Of a DNA stretch of 64,000 bases, positions 10,485-21,334 are shown piece after piece. Within the stretch, counting starts at the first letter, position 1; each line of letters starts with the position of its first letter. The DNA is taken from the NCBI RefSeq assembly GCF_035046505.1, contig NC_089829.1, forward strand, positions 3,394,001 through 3,458,000. Reading direction: 5' to 3'. The stretch comes from Tiliqua scincoides (lineage: Eukaryota; Chordata; Lepidosauria; Squamata; Scincidae). Position numbers and translations under genes: made by a program. The notes under the pieces are model-generated. The model was given only the letters and a program-made list of their open reading frames with translations, searched no databases and was not told where the DNA came from.

Positions 10485-10838
10485 AGTCCCCAGGATACTA
10501 TGGGATAATAATCAGGACATTGCCTTTTCAAAAGTGTTTTATGTGAAATGTGGTCACAGGCTGAATCGGCAAAGAATGAGAGTCTGCTCTGCAATCGGTA
10601 TGTGTGTGAGAGAGAGCCTCACACCCTCCACTGTGAGTGAACAGGGTGGAAAACACACCACCTTATTTCTCTGGCAGAGTGGCTGGCAGGTTGCTGGAGC
10701 AGGAGGAAACCGTGGCTGTCTCAGAACTCCAGGGGAGGGGCTTAATCACAGAGGAGGGGTCTGAAGGGAAGCATGTGACTCATATGTCAAGTTCTTCAGG
10801 TGGTGGATACAGCAGGATGGAGCGAGGGCGGCAGGCAT
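10485..10838. other. No gene recognised
   Basis: Apparently unique sequence between a CR1 fragment and a SINE; the open frames are short and without resemblance. Confidence 0.5.
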
Positions 10839-11340
10839 AACAACAACAACAACAACTCCTTATAAATATATATAACAACTCCTTATTTATATACTCCCTG
10901 ATCCCTGATTAAATTTATATAAAAAACTCCTTATTTATATACTGCCTTTCTGGTCATCGGATTACTCCTCTGACTTTATTCAAGGTGGTTTACAGAGGCA
11001 GGCGTTTCTAAATCCCTCAAGGGGATTTTTACAATCATAGAAGTTTCTCTCTTTCAAGAACCAACAACATTTCAGATGGATCTTTTTTGGTCTGGTGTCA
11101 CTTCTGGCCTCCAGTTGCCTCCCACGCAGGCTGATGAGCAGCTCCTTCATCTCTCACATGGAGGGCAGCCAAGATGCTTCTTTGCTCACACACCGAAGAG
11201 CAGATGGAATAACTCTGCTCGGTTTGTCTCCTGCTTCAAGGTCTCACCATTCAGGGAGCTGCCGGTGGCCTCGAACTGGTGACCTTCTGATGTTATCTTC
11301 GGGCTAATGGAGGCTGTACCCTCTAGACCAGACCTCCTCC
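10839..11340 (-). repeat. tRNA-derived SINE (~400 bp, minus strand) with (CAA)n at its tail side
   Basis: The right end on the minus strand carries a tRNA-like B box (complement of 'ggcctcgaactggtgacct'), so the 5' head is at about 11330. The 3' part is 'tatactgcctttctggtc' and 'tttattcaaggtggtttac' near 10940-11000. A second copy in the same orientation is at 34600-34945. A (CAA)n run at 10839-10856 and duplicated 'aactccttatttatatac' text at 10873-10945 flank the 3' end. Confidence 0.7.
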
Positions 11341-11528
11341 CCTTAATTCTTCAACTGGGCATGAAATTGAATCCAAATTCCAGGGTATCCTTAATACTCC
11401 AAAGGTACCTTTGGAGGAGAGTGAGCACAAGAGACTTTATAGAATGGCTTAGGTACAAAAGTCAAGGTTGAGTGGACATTATGGGCTGGATTGGTGATAT
11501 ATTCCCTCACCCTCATTCAGTCCACTGC

Positions 11529-12068
11529 ATGTTGAGGAGAACATAAGAACCAGCCCCGCTGGATCAGGCCATAGACTCATCTAGTCCAGCTTCCTGTGAC
11601 CCACCAAATGTCTCAGGGAGCACACAAGATAACAAGAGACCCGCATCCTGGCATTCCTTGCATCCCTTGCATCTGGCATTCTGACATAGCCCATTTCTAA
11701 AATCAGGAGGTTGCACGTACACATCATGGCTTGTAACCCGTAATGGATTTTTCCTCCAGAAATTGGTCCAATCCCCTTTTAAAGGAATCCAGGCAAGATG
11801 CCATCACCACATCCTGTGGTGTTCCACAGACCAACCACACGCTGAGTAAAGAAATATTTTCTTTTGTCTGTCCTAACTCTCCCAACACTCACTTTTAGCG
11901 GATGTCCCCTGGTTCTGGTGTTATGTGAGAGTGTAAAGAGCATCTATCCACTCTATCGTTTCCCTGCATGATTTTGTATGTCATCAGGAACCTCTTTTGT
12001 AGGCTGAAGAGACCCAAACGCTATAGCCTTTCCTCATAAGGAAGGTGCCCCAGCCCAGTAATCATCTT
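11529..12068 (-). mobile_element. CR1 LINE 3' fragment
   Basis: About 540 bases matching the 3' part of the CR1 at 8663, with the terminal 'acataagaac' at 11538-11549 and the conserved 'ggatttttcctccagaaa' text. It is 5'-truncated at 12068 and somewhat more diverged than the 8663 copy. Confidence 0.92.
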
Positions 12069-12184
12069 ACAGCCCAATTCTGAGCTGCCTGGGGAGCACA
12101 GCCTTGGTGGCTCTGAGAAAGGCTGCTGCCGGATGCTGTGTGCCCCAGGAGGCACCTCGGGAGAAGGGGACTTTTGCCACTTCT
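12069..12184. repeat. Partial MITE (family of 50884-51312)
   Basis: Begins 'cagcccaattctgagctgcc' and runs through 'cctcgggagaaggggactt' as in the 429-base element at 50884-51312. The right half is missing. Confidence 0.5.
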
Positions 12185-12780
12185 AAAACTAATAAATCAT
12201 TACATATCTTAATCAGTTTCCTCTTCTAAATTTACCTCTTTCATTCATCATTCATCTATTATATCGATCATAGTATATATGTAATACAATCATCTAAATG
12301 CCCTGTCATATATTTCTAAAACTTCATTTTCAACCAAGCATAAAATTATTTCCATTGCTCAATTTGTGTCAGTTTTCATTGTTGATCCAATTTTTTTGAA
12401 AACCTATCCATTTCTGCCGCATTCAATATTTTCTCTATTAATTCATCTTTCAATGGTATTTTAAAATCCTTTCAATACCTAACATATAAAATCCTCACTA
12501 CAATTAAAATCATAACTAAATACACATCTTTTTCTTTATCTATAACATCTAAAATCATTTTAAACAAAATAATTCAGGTTTTTAAAATGTGTTGCTCTAA
12601 TAAGTTTTATATTATGCTTCCAGATCTGTTCCCATTGATCTATTATGATATTATGGCCTATATTTTGTGCCCATTTTATCATACATTGTTTTACTATTTC
12701 TTCTTGCATCTCAAAATCCAATAAAAACATATACATTTTTAAAAGTATATTTTTCTTTTGTTTCTAACAATATTCTATCA
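12185..12780 (-). mobile_element. Old L1-like LINE fragment, ORF2 C-terminal region
   Basis: The minus strand translates piecewise into text typical of the C-terminal part of L1 ORF2: 'IIDQWEQIWKHNIKLIRATHF' style residues near 12570-12680, then 'VRILYVRYWKDFKIPLKDE' and 'LIEKILNAAEMDRFSKKL' near 12390-12500. The stretch between these two parts is deleted relative to an intact L1, and stops are present. The right edge adjoins the hAT transposon's left terminus. Confidence 0.7.
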
Positions 12781-13239
12781 CAGGCATGTCCAACTTCGAA
12801 CAGGTCGTGATCTACTTTTTCCGGCCAAGAGTGCCAGTGATCTACCACCATGAAAATTAAATTTCAAGCAGATGCCTGATCTTGTCTGATCTTGGAAGCT
12901 AAGCAAGTTCAGGCCTGGTTAGTACTTGGATGGGAGACCGCCTGGGATTACTGGGTGCTGTAGGCTTATACCATAGTCTTTCGAGACTGAAGGTTGCCAA
13001 CCATTTAGTTTCAATTTAAATTTTAACCCAATAAAGTTGGAGGATTTCCCCCCCCCATTTTTAATGAACCTTCTGTCATTTACTTGGATGTGATCAGCAG
13101 TTAAGCAAATTAAGCAAAAACAAAACAGAGAGACAAAGATCCAAAACTGCGAGGGGAAATGGAAAGTACATTTTTTCTTAAAGTTTTATTGAGTAATAAC
13201 TTTCTTTAACTGTCTTAATCTTTAACTTTTATTGAGTAA
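12781..13239 (+). repeat. Left terminal inverted repeat of the hAT element (split by a SINE)
   Basis: Pairs with 14842-15141 over about 300 bases once the SINE at 12868-13006 is left out, with only scattered differences. The inner part includes 'tcatttacttggatgtgatc' and 'ctgcgaggggaaatggaaag' in both arms. Confidence 0.88.
12868..13006 (+). repeat. 5S-rRNA-derived SINE inserted in the hAT terminal repeat
   Basis: Contains the 5S-like internal promoter region 'ggaagctaagcaagttcagg', 'tacttggatgggagaccgcc' and the tail 'taccatagtctttcgagac' / 'tgaaggttgccaacca'. It begins within the 5S body ('gatgcctgatcttgtctgat'), so its 5' end is short. It is absent from the matching position of the right arm, so it came in after the hAT copy formed. 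Confidence 0.88.
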
Positions 13240-13430
13240 AACAAGAAAACAATCTTTTTCAAATTCCCCTTCAGTGAAAGGTTTGCATTTCTTTGCGATC
13301 AGGTTGCTGACCTTGAAGATTGTTTTTAAGAAGCAGAAATAAGAAAGACTGTTTTCTTGAAGCAGCTGACAATCTTTTTGAAGGATTTTAAAATAAAAAA
13401 GAGATCATAGCTGCTATTCAAGATGTACAA

Positions 13431-14769
13431 TTGTCAAGAAACACCGTCGTGCAGCGAATAGAAAAGATGTGTGGAGACACAACTGAACAATTGTTGGAGG
13501 ATGTTTCAAATTGTGTTGCTTTCTCACTCCAACTGGATGACTCTACAGACATAGCCCAGTTACTAGTCTTTATCCAGATAGTTTTTGAAGACTTCAGTGT
13601 TAAAGAAGAACTACTTGGAATGATTTCTTTAAAAGGGAGAACTACCGGTCAGGAAATATTCAGTTCTTTCCATTCTTTTGTGACAAAGTGTAGTCTTCCA
13701 TTGCATAACTTGTTTCCATCACTACTGATGGAGCAAGAGCAATGACAGGTGAGGTTAATGGTTTCCTAGCCCTCTGCAGACAGCATGACGACTTCCCAGA
13801 TTTCCTTTCTTACCACTGCATCATTCACCATCAAGTTTTGGCAAGCAAGAGACTCAATACAAAGACTGTCATGGACATCACTTTCAAAATTGTAAATTCA
13901 GTTCGTGGAAGACCACTTCAAAGACGGCTTTTTAATCTTACTCTTGATGAAGGGGCAGTGGAAATCATTTTGCACACAGATATAAGGTGGCTAAGTAGGC
14001 ACAAATTTCTGCAAAGATTTCGTGATTTGCTGAATGAAATAAGAAGCAGAGTTGAAAGATGAGGAGTGGTTATGTGATCTGGCATTTCTCGCTGACTTTA
14101 CAGGCGAACTAAGTGATATGAACCTTGAACTACAAGGTAAAAACAAATGCATTGGTGAGATGATGAGTACAGTTTCATCCTACAAGAGCAAATTTGAGCT
14201 AATGATGACTGACCTTGCAAACAACACTTTTGATCATTTTCCTAATATGCAGGACCATCTGGGACAATATCTAAATTTTGTTTTTCAGAACGAGAAGTAT
14301 GTGACAGAAGTCTGTTCTGTTATCCAGGAATTCGAAAATAGATTCTGTGACTTTCAAAAAATTGGAACAGTTGTGGAGTATTTGTCATACCCATACAAAG
14401 TAGATGTGGACATTAAAGAAACTGCAGCTGCTATCAGTAAAAATTACTAATTGAACAAGCCATCTCTTGAAAAGGAAATATTAACCCTTAAAAATGACAT
14501 TTTTCTCAAGACCCTTGCTGAGCAAGAATCGTTTTGGAAGCTAGTGCCTAGAGACAAATTTCCCAACTTGAGAAGATGCAGTGCACTCCTGTTTCGGTTC
14601 AACTTATTTGTGTGAATCTGCGTTTTCCCATCTGAAAATGACAAAGAGTACACAACATTCCAACATGTCAGATGAACATCTTTGGGATTCCCTGAGACTG
14701 GCCCTCACGCAATATTCACCCAGCTTCAAAAAGCTGGTGGATAAAATGCAGGCTCAGACGTCTCACTAA
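13431..14769 (+). pseudogene. hAT transposase remnant
   Basis: Four open pieces (13431-13745, 13742-14062, 14052-14450, 14581-14769) in shifting frames read collinearly as a hAT-Charlie-like transposase of the kind also domesticated in GTF2IRD2 and ZBED-type genes. Visible are the first DDE region 'LQLDDSTDIAQLLVF', 'HCIIHHQVLASK', 'HTDIRWLSRHKFL', and a hATC-type C-terminus 'SAFSHLKMTKSTQHSNMSDE'. At least three frame changes separate the pieces, with a stop after 14450. The N-terminal BED-type zinc finger is not seen in 13240-13430. It is a dead DNA transposon gene, not a host gene, given the flanking terminal repeats. Confidence 0.85.
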
Positions 14770-14841
14770 CGAGCAAGAGCGAAATATTAAAGATTGTGCA
14801 AGATCAGCCTGGATCAATACTCAACCTAAGTATAACACAAA

Positions 14842-15141
14842 TTACTCAATAAAAGTTAAAGAAAGTTATTAGTCAATAAAACTTTAAGAAAAAATGTACT
14901 TTCCATTTCCCCTCGCAGTTCTTACTGGATCTTTGTCTCTCTGTTTTGTTTTTGCTTAACTGCTGATCACATCCAAGTAAATGACAGAAGGTTTATTGAA
15001 GATGGGGGGGGGGACCTCCAACTTTATTGGGTTAAAATTTAATTTGAAACTAATTTGAAACTTAATTTTCATGGTGGTAGATCACCAGCACTTTTGGCCA
15101 GAAAGAGTAGATCACGACCTGTTTGAAGTTGGACATGCCTG
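14842..15141 (-). repeat. Right terminal inverted repeat of the hAT element
   Basis: Inverted copy of 12781-13239 minus the SINE; ends 'gttggacatgcctg'. It shows the C/G homopolymer run (15004-15014) where the left arm has a shorter C run, a normal slippage difference. Confidence 0.88.
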
Positions 15142-15264
15142 GTATAAGCCTACAGCACCTGGTATTCCCAAGTGGTCTCCCATCCAAGTACTAACCAGGC
15201 CTGACCCTGCTTAGCTTCTGAGATCAGACAAGATCGGGCATGTGCAGGGTAACAGTTGCCATAC
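15142..15264 (-). repeat. 5S-rRNA-derived SINE, tail missing
   Basis: Starts at 'gtataagcctacagcacc' immediately at the hAT right terminus and runs through 'ctcccatccaagtactaacc' to 'gggtaacagttgcc'. The tail segment that should precede it ('ttggcaaccttcagtctcg') is absent, so the hAT junction lies inside the SINE. Confidence 0.85.
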
Positions 15265-15282
15265 GCTAAATACATAAATAAA

Positions 15283-15467
15283 TCTCTTTCGTGACCAGAA
15301 CACAAATTGACCCAGTCGATGTGAGGATAATTGAAGTCCCCCATGAGTCCCCTGTCCCTCCTGATCTGTTTCCTCATTTCAAGGGCCCCTTCACGTTTCT
15401 GGTCTGGAGGAGGATAGTACGCCCCCAGTATTACATCACTCTTCAGGTCTGGTAATTTAACCCACAA
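15283..15467 (-). pseudogene. CR1 ORF2 endonuclease fragment
   Basis: Translates to 'MWVKLPDLKSDVILGAYY' then 'MGDFNYPHIDWVNLCSGHE'. The 'GDFN' box is the catalytic metal-binding motif of apurinic-type LINE endonucleases. The reading continues a little upstream in other frames (toward 15894) with interruptions; downstream it is cut by the element's edge. Confidence 0.8.
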
Positions 15468-16133
15468 AGATTCTATGGTGGAGTTGGACCCGCCTTCAAC
15501 CTCTGCTGGATTCTACCCCTTCTTTAACATAAATGGCCACCCCACCTCCAATGTGCCCCTCCCTGTCCATCCTGTAGAGTTTATAGCCTGGGATTGCAGT
15601 ATCCCTCTGATTCTCCACATTCCATCAGGTTTCTGTTATGCCCACTATATCAATGTTTTCCTTAGTCACCAAGCATTCCAGTGCTCCCATCTTTGCTCAG
15701 AGATTTCGGGCATTTGTATAAAAGCACTTCGGCATGAAATCCCCCAGGATGGGCTGCTTATTAGCTCCTTTATCCCTGCAACCTCTCATTGTGCCAAACC
15801 GTTTATCACATCCCATCGTGCTTCCATTGCCAATTTCTTCTCCTACTGTGTCTTTACCTTGTTGTTCTCTAACCTCCCCATCCTCGTCCCATAGGGAACC
15901 GAATGCCCCTCGGCTCCTGTCGGCTTTCCCTCAGGGATCAGTTTAAAAGCTGCTCTGCCACCTTTTTAATGCTATGCACCAGCAGTCTGGTTCCATTCTG
16001 GTTCAAGTGGAGCCCGTCCTTCTCATACAGGCTCCGCTTGTCCCAAAATGTTCCATAGTGCCTAACGAATCTAAACCCCTCCTCCCTACACCACCATCTC
16101 ATCCACACATTGAGACCCCTGATCTCCGCCCAC

Positions 16134-16839
16134 CTAGCTGGCGCATGGTACAGGTAGCATTTCCAAGAACGCTACCTTTGGGGTCCTGGCTTTCAGCTTC
16201 CTACCCAATAGCCTAAGTTTAGCCTCCAGGATCTCCCAGTTACACTTGCCCACATCTTCGGTGCCAACATGCATCACAACCACTACCTCCTCCCCAGCAC
16301 TATCAACCAGCCTGTCTAGACGAGAAGTGATGTCTGTAACCTTTGCACCAGGCAGGCAAGTCACCATGTGGTCCTCACATCCCCCTCTCTATGTTTCTGA
16401 TAATCGAATCACCCACTACAAGAAGACCCCCCCCCGCCAAGGAGTATCCTTCGTGCAATTGGATATGGGCCCATCCCCTGGAGAAGGGGTCCCCCCTAGG
16501 GGATTGTTTCCCTCCTCTCCAGGATGATGTCCTCCAGCCCTGAGACTTCCTAACCGGCAGCTGAGGAACTGCACACCTGAGGGTGGAACGGAGCCTACTT
16601 GTCCCCGGAAGTCTCTCTGTGGTCCTTCTCTGTCTACTGCTGCTTCTCCAGGTTGGCAACCAAGGCTTCAAGGGAGCAGATATGTTCCCTGAGCCCCTGG
16701 AGTTCCTTGCACCAAGGACACACCCATGAGGCATATAATCATACATGTGACACTTGACACAAAACACTGGATAGCCCTCACCCTGCTGCTGGCTGCCTGA
16801 CTGCATAGGGGCAGGTGCCTGAAGCTCCTCCATGCCCAC
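16134..16839 (-). pseudogene. CR1 ORF1 fragment (zinc-binding motif and esterase-like domain)
   Basis: Two frames meet near 16370. The first (16375-16839) has a Cys-rich motif 'CVKCHMYDYMPHGC' and then 'LLVVGDSIIRNIERG', the GDS box of the SGNH esterase domain found in CR1 ORF1 proteins. The second (16134-16367) continues 'RLDRLVDSAGEEVVVVMHVG' and 'WEILEAKLRLLGRKLKA'. One frameshift separates them. In intact CR1 this protein binds RNA and assists retrotransposition. Confidence 0.82.
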
Positions 16840-16861
16840 ACCAGGGCACCATCCAGGGTGA

Positions 16862-17028
16862 AGTGTTCAAAGTTCACTGATTGAACCATTGGTTTGCATA
16901 GAAGTTTCCCAGGTTCAAGTCCTCACAGTGTCTCCAGGTAGGGTAGGATAGGAAATACCCCTGCTGGAAAACTTGGTGAGACACTACCAGTCATTCACTA
17001 CCAGTCAGTGCCTGTCAACTAGTGAGAC
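16862..17028 (+). repeat. Diverged tRNA-derived SINE
   Basis: Carries a B-box-like 'cccaggttcaagtcctcac' and then 'tctccaggtagggtaggata', 'aatacccctgctggaaaac', 'agacactaccagtca', which parallels the SINE copies at 30600 and 37045. Confidence 0.55.
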
Positions 17029-20000
17029 TTCCAAGTATTGGCAGGTGACATGTGGCCCCACTGCAATTGTGACTGTGTGGCATACCCTAGGGGCTTTCTG
17101 ACCTGTAGCACCTTCATACAGCCTTTGGATACACTTCATGATCTCCTCCCCATTGACACAAACTCCAGGGAGGGGGGGCAGCCATGTTTACATGTCTATT
17201 ATAGCAAAGATATACACACCCAAGAGTTTTGTGGCACTTGGAAGACAAACCAAACCAACACTCTGTGAGTCTTTCAGGTGCCACAAGGCTCTTATTTTGC
17301 ATCTATGCCCTGTAGACTCAAGAGAAGAAGCAGGAAAACCTGCTTTTGGTGACATTTGCTATCGGGGTGGGCCAGAAGGAGAGTGTCATAGAAGGCCAGA
17401 CCGTAAGTCTTCTTGGTGTCAGATTAATCTCTCTTGCTTGTCTGCTGGGCTCTACTTAACAGCCTCGTAATGACCAGAAATTACCTCTGATAAATCGGTG
17501 CTGAAGTTTGCCTCAGCATGGCTGCCACACCAAGGACAACCCATTATTCTTTCAATTTAGCCCTCTGATGCCTGTTAACATACATTAGAGCTCTCCATAT
17601 GGTGCTCCTTCGTCCCACATGCAGGGCAGCTGCCCTGGTCTGACCCCTCAGCCCACATTCTGGAGGTTAGCCTAATGAGAACTGATGAAAAGCCTTTGCA
17701 CGGCAAATGGAGCACAGATGGTCCAAAATGATCCCCCCCCCCACTTTGAAATGTAATTTTTATCAGAAAAACCATCATGGGATGCTTTTCTCATTGCAAA
17801 AATCCTCTTTGAGTATTTGCTCTATTCTCTTTTTAAGCGGAGGCTTCTAGAAAAACTGGTATTTTGAAGGGGAAAAAAGAGTAACTTCTGGGATTGGTTA
17901 TTTGGGGTGGAAGAAAGTATAATTCAGGCCTCCTGGGTAAAGGTACCAGGCCAGGGAAGCAGCAGGCCCTCCATAGTCCCAGCAGGACTGCTGCTAACAG
18001 CTGGGATTCAGTTTTGCACCATAACCAGAAAAAGGGAATCCCAGGATGAATGTTGCTCTGGCCAAGCCTCTCCTCTTCCCTTGGTCTCCCACCCACCCAC
18101 CTGCTCTCCCTGTCACACTGCTCCCTCTGCCTCTCCTCACTTCCATATTCTCTCTCCTCACTTTTTGAAACAGAATGCGTGCTGCTGCTGTGCCTCTTTC
18201 TCCCCCCCACCCCCGCCTTTCAACTGACCTGGAAGGAATGGGCAGAATGACACAGCAGCGATGCACACTGAATCCTTTAACTTGACAGTTAAAGGAAAGC
18301 AACCAGGGCTGCTTACATGTCTGCCCCTCTTGTCCGTTGGACTCTTGAAAGGAAAACTCTTCAGGTGGGTGGGTCCCAGTTCTTGACTCATAGAAGACCA
18401 CTGCTCTGGAGGGCACATTCTCACCAGCAGGCTTGTTACAGAGCTAGGCATGCTGGGGAGACGGGGTGGGTGGTACTGGGTGGGACGCAGTAAGGCGCTG
18501 CAGGAAGATACAGACTGCAACCCACAGCCTCCAATATCACATTACTCCAGGACAGAATAGGGAAGAAATTTGTGGTTTGGGGAAGAAGTTAGGTAATTTT
18601 CAAACAGATCTAGGGTGAGCTTAAACCAGCCTGTCCATTTCTGCTCCCAGGTGAATACGTTAGAAGCATGCAGAGGCAGGTAGGGTCTGCACATGTGGCT
18701 TTCACCTTCACAGCTGGTGCAAGCATTTTAGCTCCACCAAGGGAGCTAAAAAGCAATAGTACTCCCTGCTTGAATGCGTACAAGCAGAATCAAGACCATG
18801 TATGAATTTTCCTGCAACGGTTTGAACCTCTGTGAGAAAACCAACTATACCCAAAGGTTCTTTTTCTTGCAAACCTTTGCAAGCTGAGGATGCTCACAAG
18901 GCTTCATCCTTTTGTGGGCCCAATTGAACCTTTCTGAAAGATCCAAGCAATGATTTGCAGAGGCTCATGTTTTTGAGGTTGTCTGCTTGAAATGTGCCCA
19001 AAAGTTCATTTTGATTCCTGGTCAGTTAGGCTGGACATATTATGCATAGTTATGCATACATTTTACAAGATAGTAGACTCTCCAAATTCAGGAGATTTCA
19101 GGACCAATTCTGTGTGTTGACAAGCAAAAAGTCTGCGTGTGCCTGTGTGTTTGCAACCATCACTCCATTGGACTCCAGGGTTGAATCTGTTATTTTTAAT
19201 TTTGGCTTTTAAAGGAACACCTAATAAAGAGCTGCTTTTTCAAATATTGAAAAACTAGTTGATTCCTTCTAAGATGCCAGGCAGAGGTGGTCTGTGTGCA
19301 GGAGTGGTGTCAGAAGACATCATCCATATGGTTTCAAAATGATATAACTGGCTCCAAGCAGATGGCTCTTTTGAGCAGCCCAGCCAGCACATAGTGCAGC
19401 TAGAGAGGAGGCAAAACAGTAATTACTGCAAGTGCTGCGATGTGCCATGTAAGCGGCCCCTCCCACTCCCTTTCTGAGCCATCTGGGCAGCGATGGCAAT
19501 GCACAGGAGATGCCATTTGGTTCAGCATATGCCTGTGTGTTGCTGTTGCTGCCTGGAATGGCTCCAATGGTGAGTGGGTGGGGCCACTTACACTGCGTAT
19601 TGCAGTGCCTGCAGTGCTTACCGTTTTGCCCCCCTCTAGCTATGCTACTGAGCCAGCATACAGCACCTAGCACCCTGTTCAGTCACAGCAATTTTCCACA
19701 GTCATTTGCAGTGTCGGTCCCTTAGTAGCAGCTCAACCGAAGCATATTTTGTTCTTGCCCATGACATTTTCGGTGTTTTCATTTTGTTTTCATTTCCTTC
19801 CTAGAAAATCTTCTCTCATGAAAGTGTGAAATTGCAATTATACACTTCAGAAGTTGTTTTGAGCTGCAGGAGTAGCAGATGGGGGGAGCAATGCCTCTCC
19901 AATCTTTCAGAGTTTATTATGGCACTCCGGTGAAAACACATCAACTTCCATTAGCTGGACGCCACTCACAAGGGCCTCCCTTTCAGACCTGAGAAAGTGA

Positions 20001-21152
20001 CAAAAACAGAGCTTTAAAGAAACAAGAAACATCAGATTCCCCTTTTATGTTTCCTGACCCTGACCCTGCAGCCCCTGCAGTGGCTGTGCCAAGTGCCAAT
20101 AAGCTTGCTCGCATATCAGTAGCCATGTGGCTTCCATGAGGCAACCATATCAGTTTAGCCAGAAGGCCATTTTCAGAATGGGAAAGGAATGACCTCACAT
20201 CCTAATTCCCACCTTCCAGCATAGCCTGCTGGCAGATCCCAGTACTACTGCTACTGGTCTATTAATAAGAATCTCTGGTTTCAGTGCTAGCCTAGGAGGG
20301 GTTCCATACAGCCCCACTCTGCCTGTAGCCTGGGACAGTGGCAGCATCTACAAATTAAAGTCCCCCCCCCCCAATTCAGCTGCTGGTCTAATAACGGGTA
20401 GGCAGGGAGCAGAAAGGGGTGAGTGCATGCTGAGCACACTAGGCTCTACTCCCCTTTCCCTGATGTATGCACATCAGTGTGAGTGCATCCCTCCCCATAA
20501 AATCTGTATTTCTCTTAAGAAGCATAAACTTCTGCCTTTCTAGCCCCTCCTCCACCATTCTTAGAGCCTTGTACAAAATTCCTTTCATTGCTCCGCTGCA
20601 GCCACTTGTCCCCGTTCTTGCAACTCTGGGACAGCAACGGGAAGAGAATGTGATATGAAATGAGGGAAGCGGGAGGTGCAGCTGTGGATTAACCCTGCTC
20701 AGGTGAAATAATCTTGCTTCCAGCTCTGAGACCAGTGGTGTTCATTCATGAAGCTTTTACATACCATCAAGCCTTGGCACACTAAGTCATATACTTCGGT
20801 ATTGTGGCCTGCCAGCAATACCATCTGACTGTTTAAAGCCTTGGATGCTAGCTCTGCCATGGGAACCAAGCAAACAGACCAAATGATGAGATTTGCTCAC
20901 TAGCCAAATACATCTGTGCCATAATAGTCTTCCACTATGGTTCAGGACAGTGAACTTGGCATGAAAAAGCAGGGACAGAAAAAGGCAGAGTTGACTTCAC
21001 TTGAGAGCTTGTGACAATATTAGGGTTAATATCAAGAGCCTCTAGAAGCTGTTTGATCAGCATTACCACAGATAAAAAGCAATGTGTGAACACACCACGG
21101 AAGGAATACTTTTCTCAAGTCATTTACTTAAACACTACTGTCTCCAGCCTAA
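17029..21152. other. About 4.1 kb without recognised genes
   Basis: I read both strands for exons of known families, in particular spermidine synthase (SRM), and found none. There are simple runs of C at 17735 and 20364 and pyrimidine-rich text at 18060-18220. Open frames of up to 140 codons at 17833-18520 overlap on both strands and look like chance frames. Confidence 0.55.
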
Positions 21153-21331
21153 GGGCCCAATCCTATCCTATTTTCCAGCATTGGTGCAGTCGCAATGCAA
21201 CTCCAAGGGAAGGGAACAAGTGTTCCCATATCTTAACGGAGCCTCTGTGACTGCTGCCCCACCACAAGATGCAGTGCATGCCCTATTGGCACAGCTGCAC
21301 CAGCAATGGAAAATTGGATAGGATTGGGCCC
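21153..21331. repeat. Harbinger-like MITE, complete (179 bp)
   Basis: Terminal inverted repeats 'gggcccaatcctatcc' and 'ggataggattgggccc' are perfect over 16 bases and lie between 3-base direct repeats TAA (21150-21152 and 21332-21334). A TWA target duplication is typical of PIF/Harbinger elements. It has no coding capacity. A partial copy is at 7151. Confidence 0.85.
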
Positions 21332-21334
21332 TAA

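Larger units (their letters stand above)
12781..15141 (+). mobile_element. hAT superfamily DNA transposon with ~300-bp terminal inverted repeats
   Basis: Left end 'caggcatgtccaacttcg' and right end (inverted) 'caggcatgtccaacttcaaa' open long inverted repeats: about 12781-13239 (interrupted by a 5S SINE) and 14842-15141. The centre encodes a broken hAT transposase (13431-14769). The terminus CAGGnNTGTCCAA matches the hAT-Charlie/Buster style. Expected 8-base target duplications do not match: TTCTATCA on the left and GTATAAGC on the right, although both have TA in the middle. The left neighbour is an L1 fragment and the right neighbour is a 5S SINE. Confidence 0.88.
15283..16860 (-). mobile_element. 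CR1 LINE fragment with ORF1 and endonuclease N-part
   Basis: Minus-strand CR1 from near its 5' end. ORF1 pieces lie at 16134-16839 and the ORF2 endonuclease at about 15283-15467. The left edge falls within the endonuclease just after 'GDFNYPHIDWVNLCSGHERD'. The missing part (rest of the endonuclease to the RT start) is exactly what also lies upstream of the CR1 at 8663-10484, so these may be two parts of one element or two separate copies. Confidence 0.85.

Noticed and set aside
13431-14769. Possible domesticated hAT-derived host gene (GTF2IRD2/ZBED-like)
   Set aside because: Several frame changes, missing N-terminus, and intact flanking terminal repeats show a dead transposon copy.
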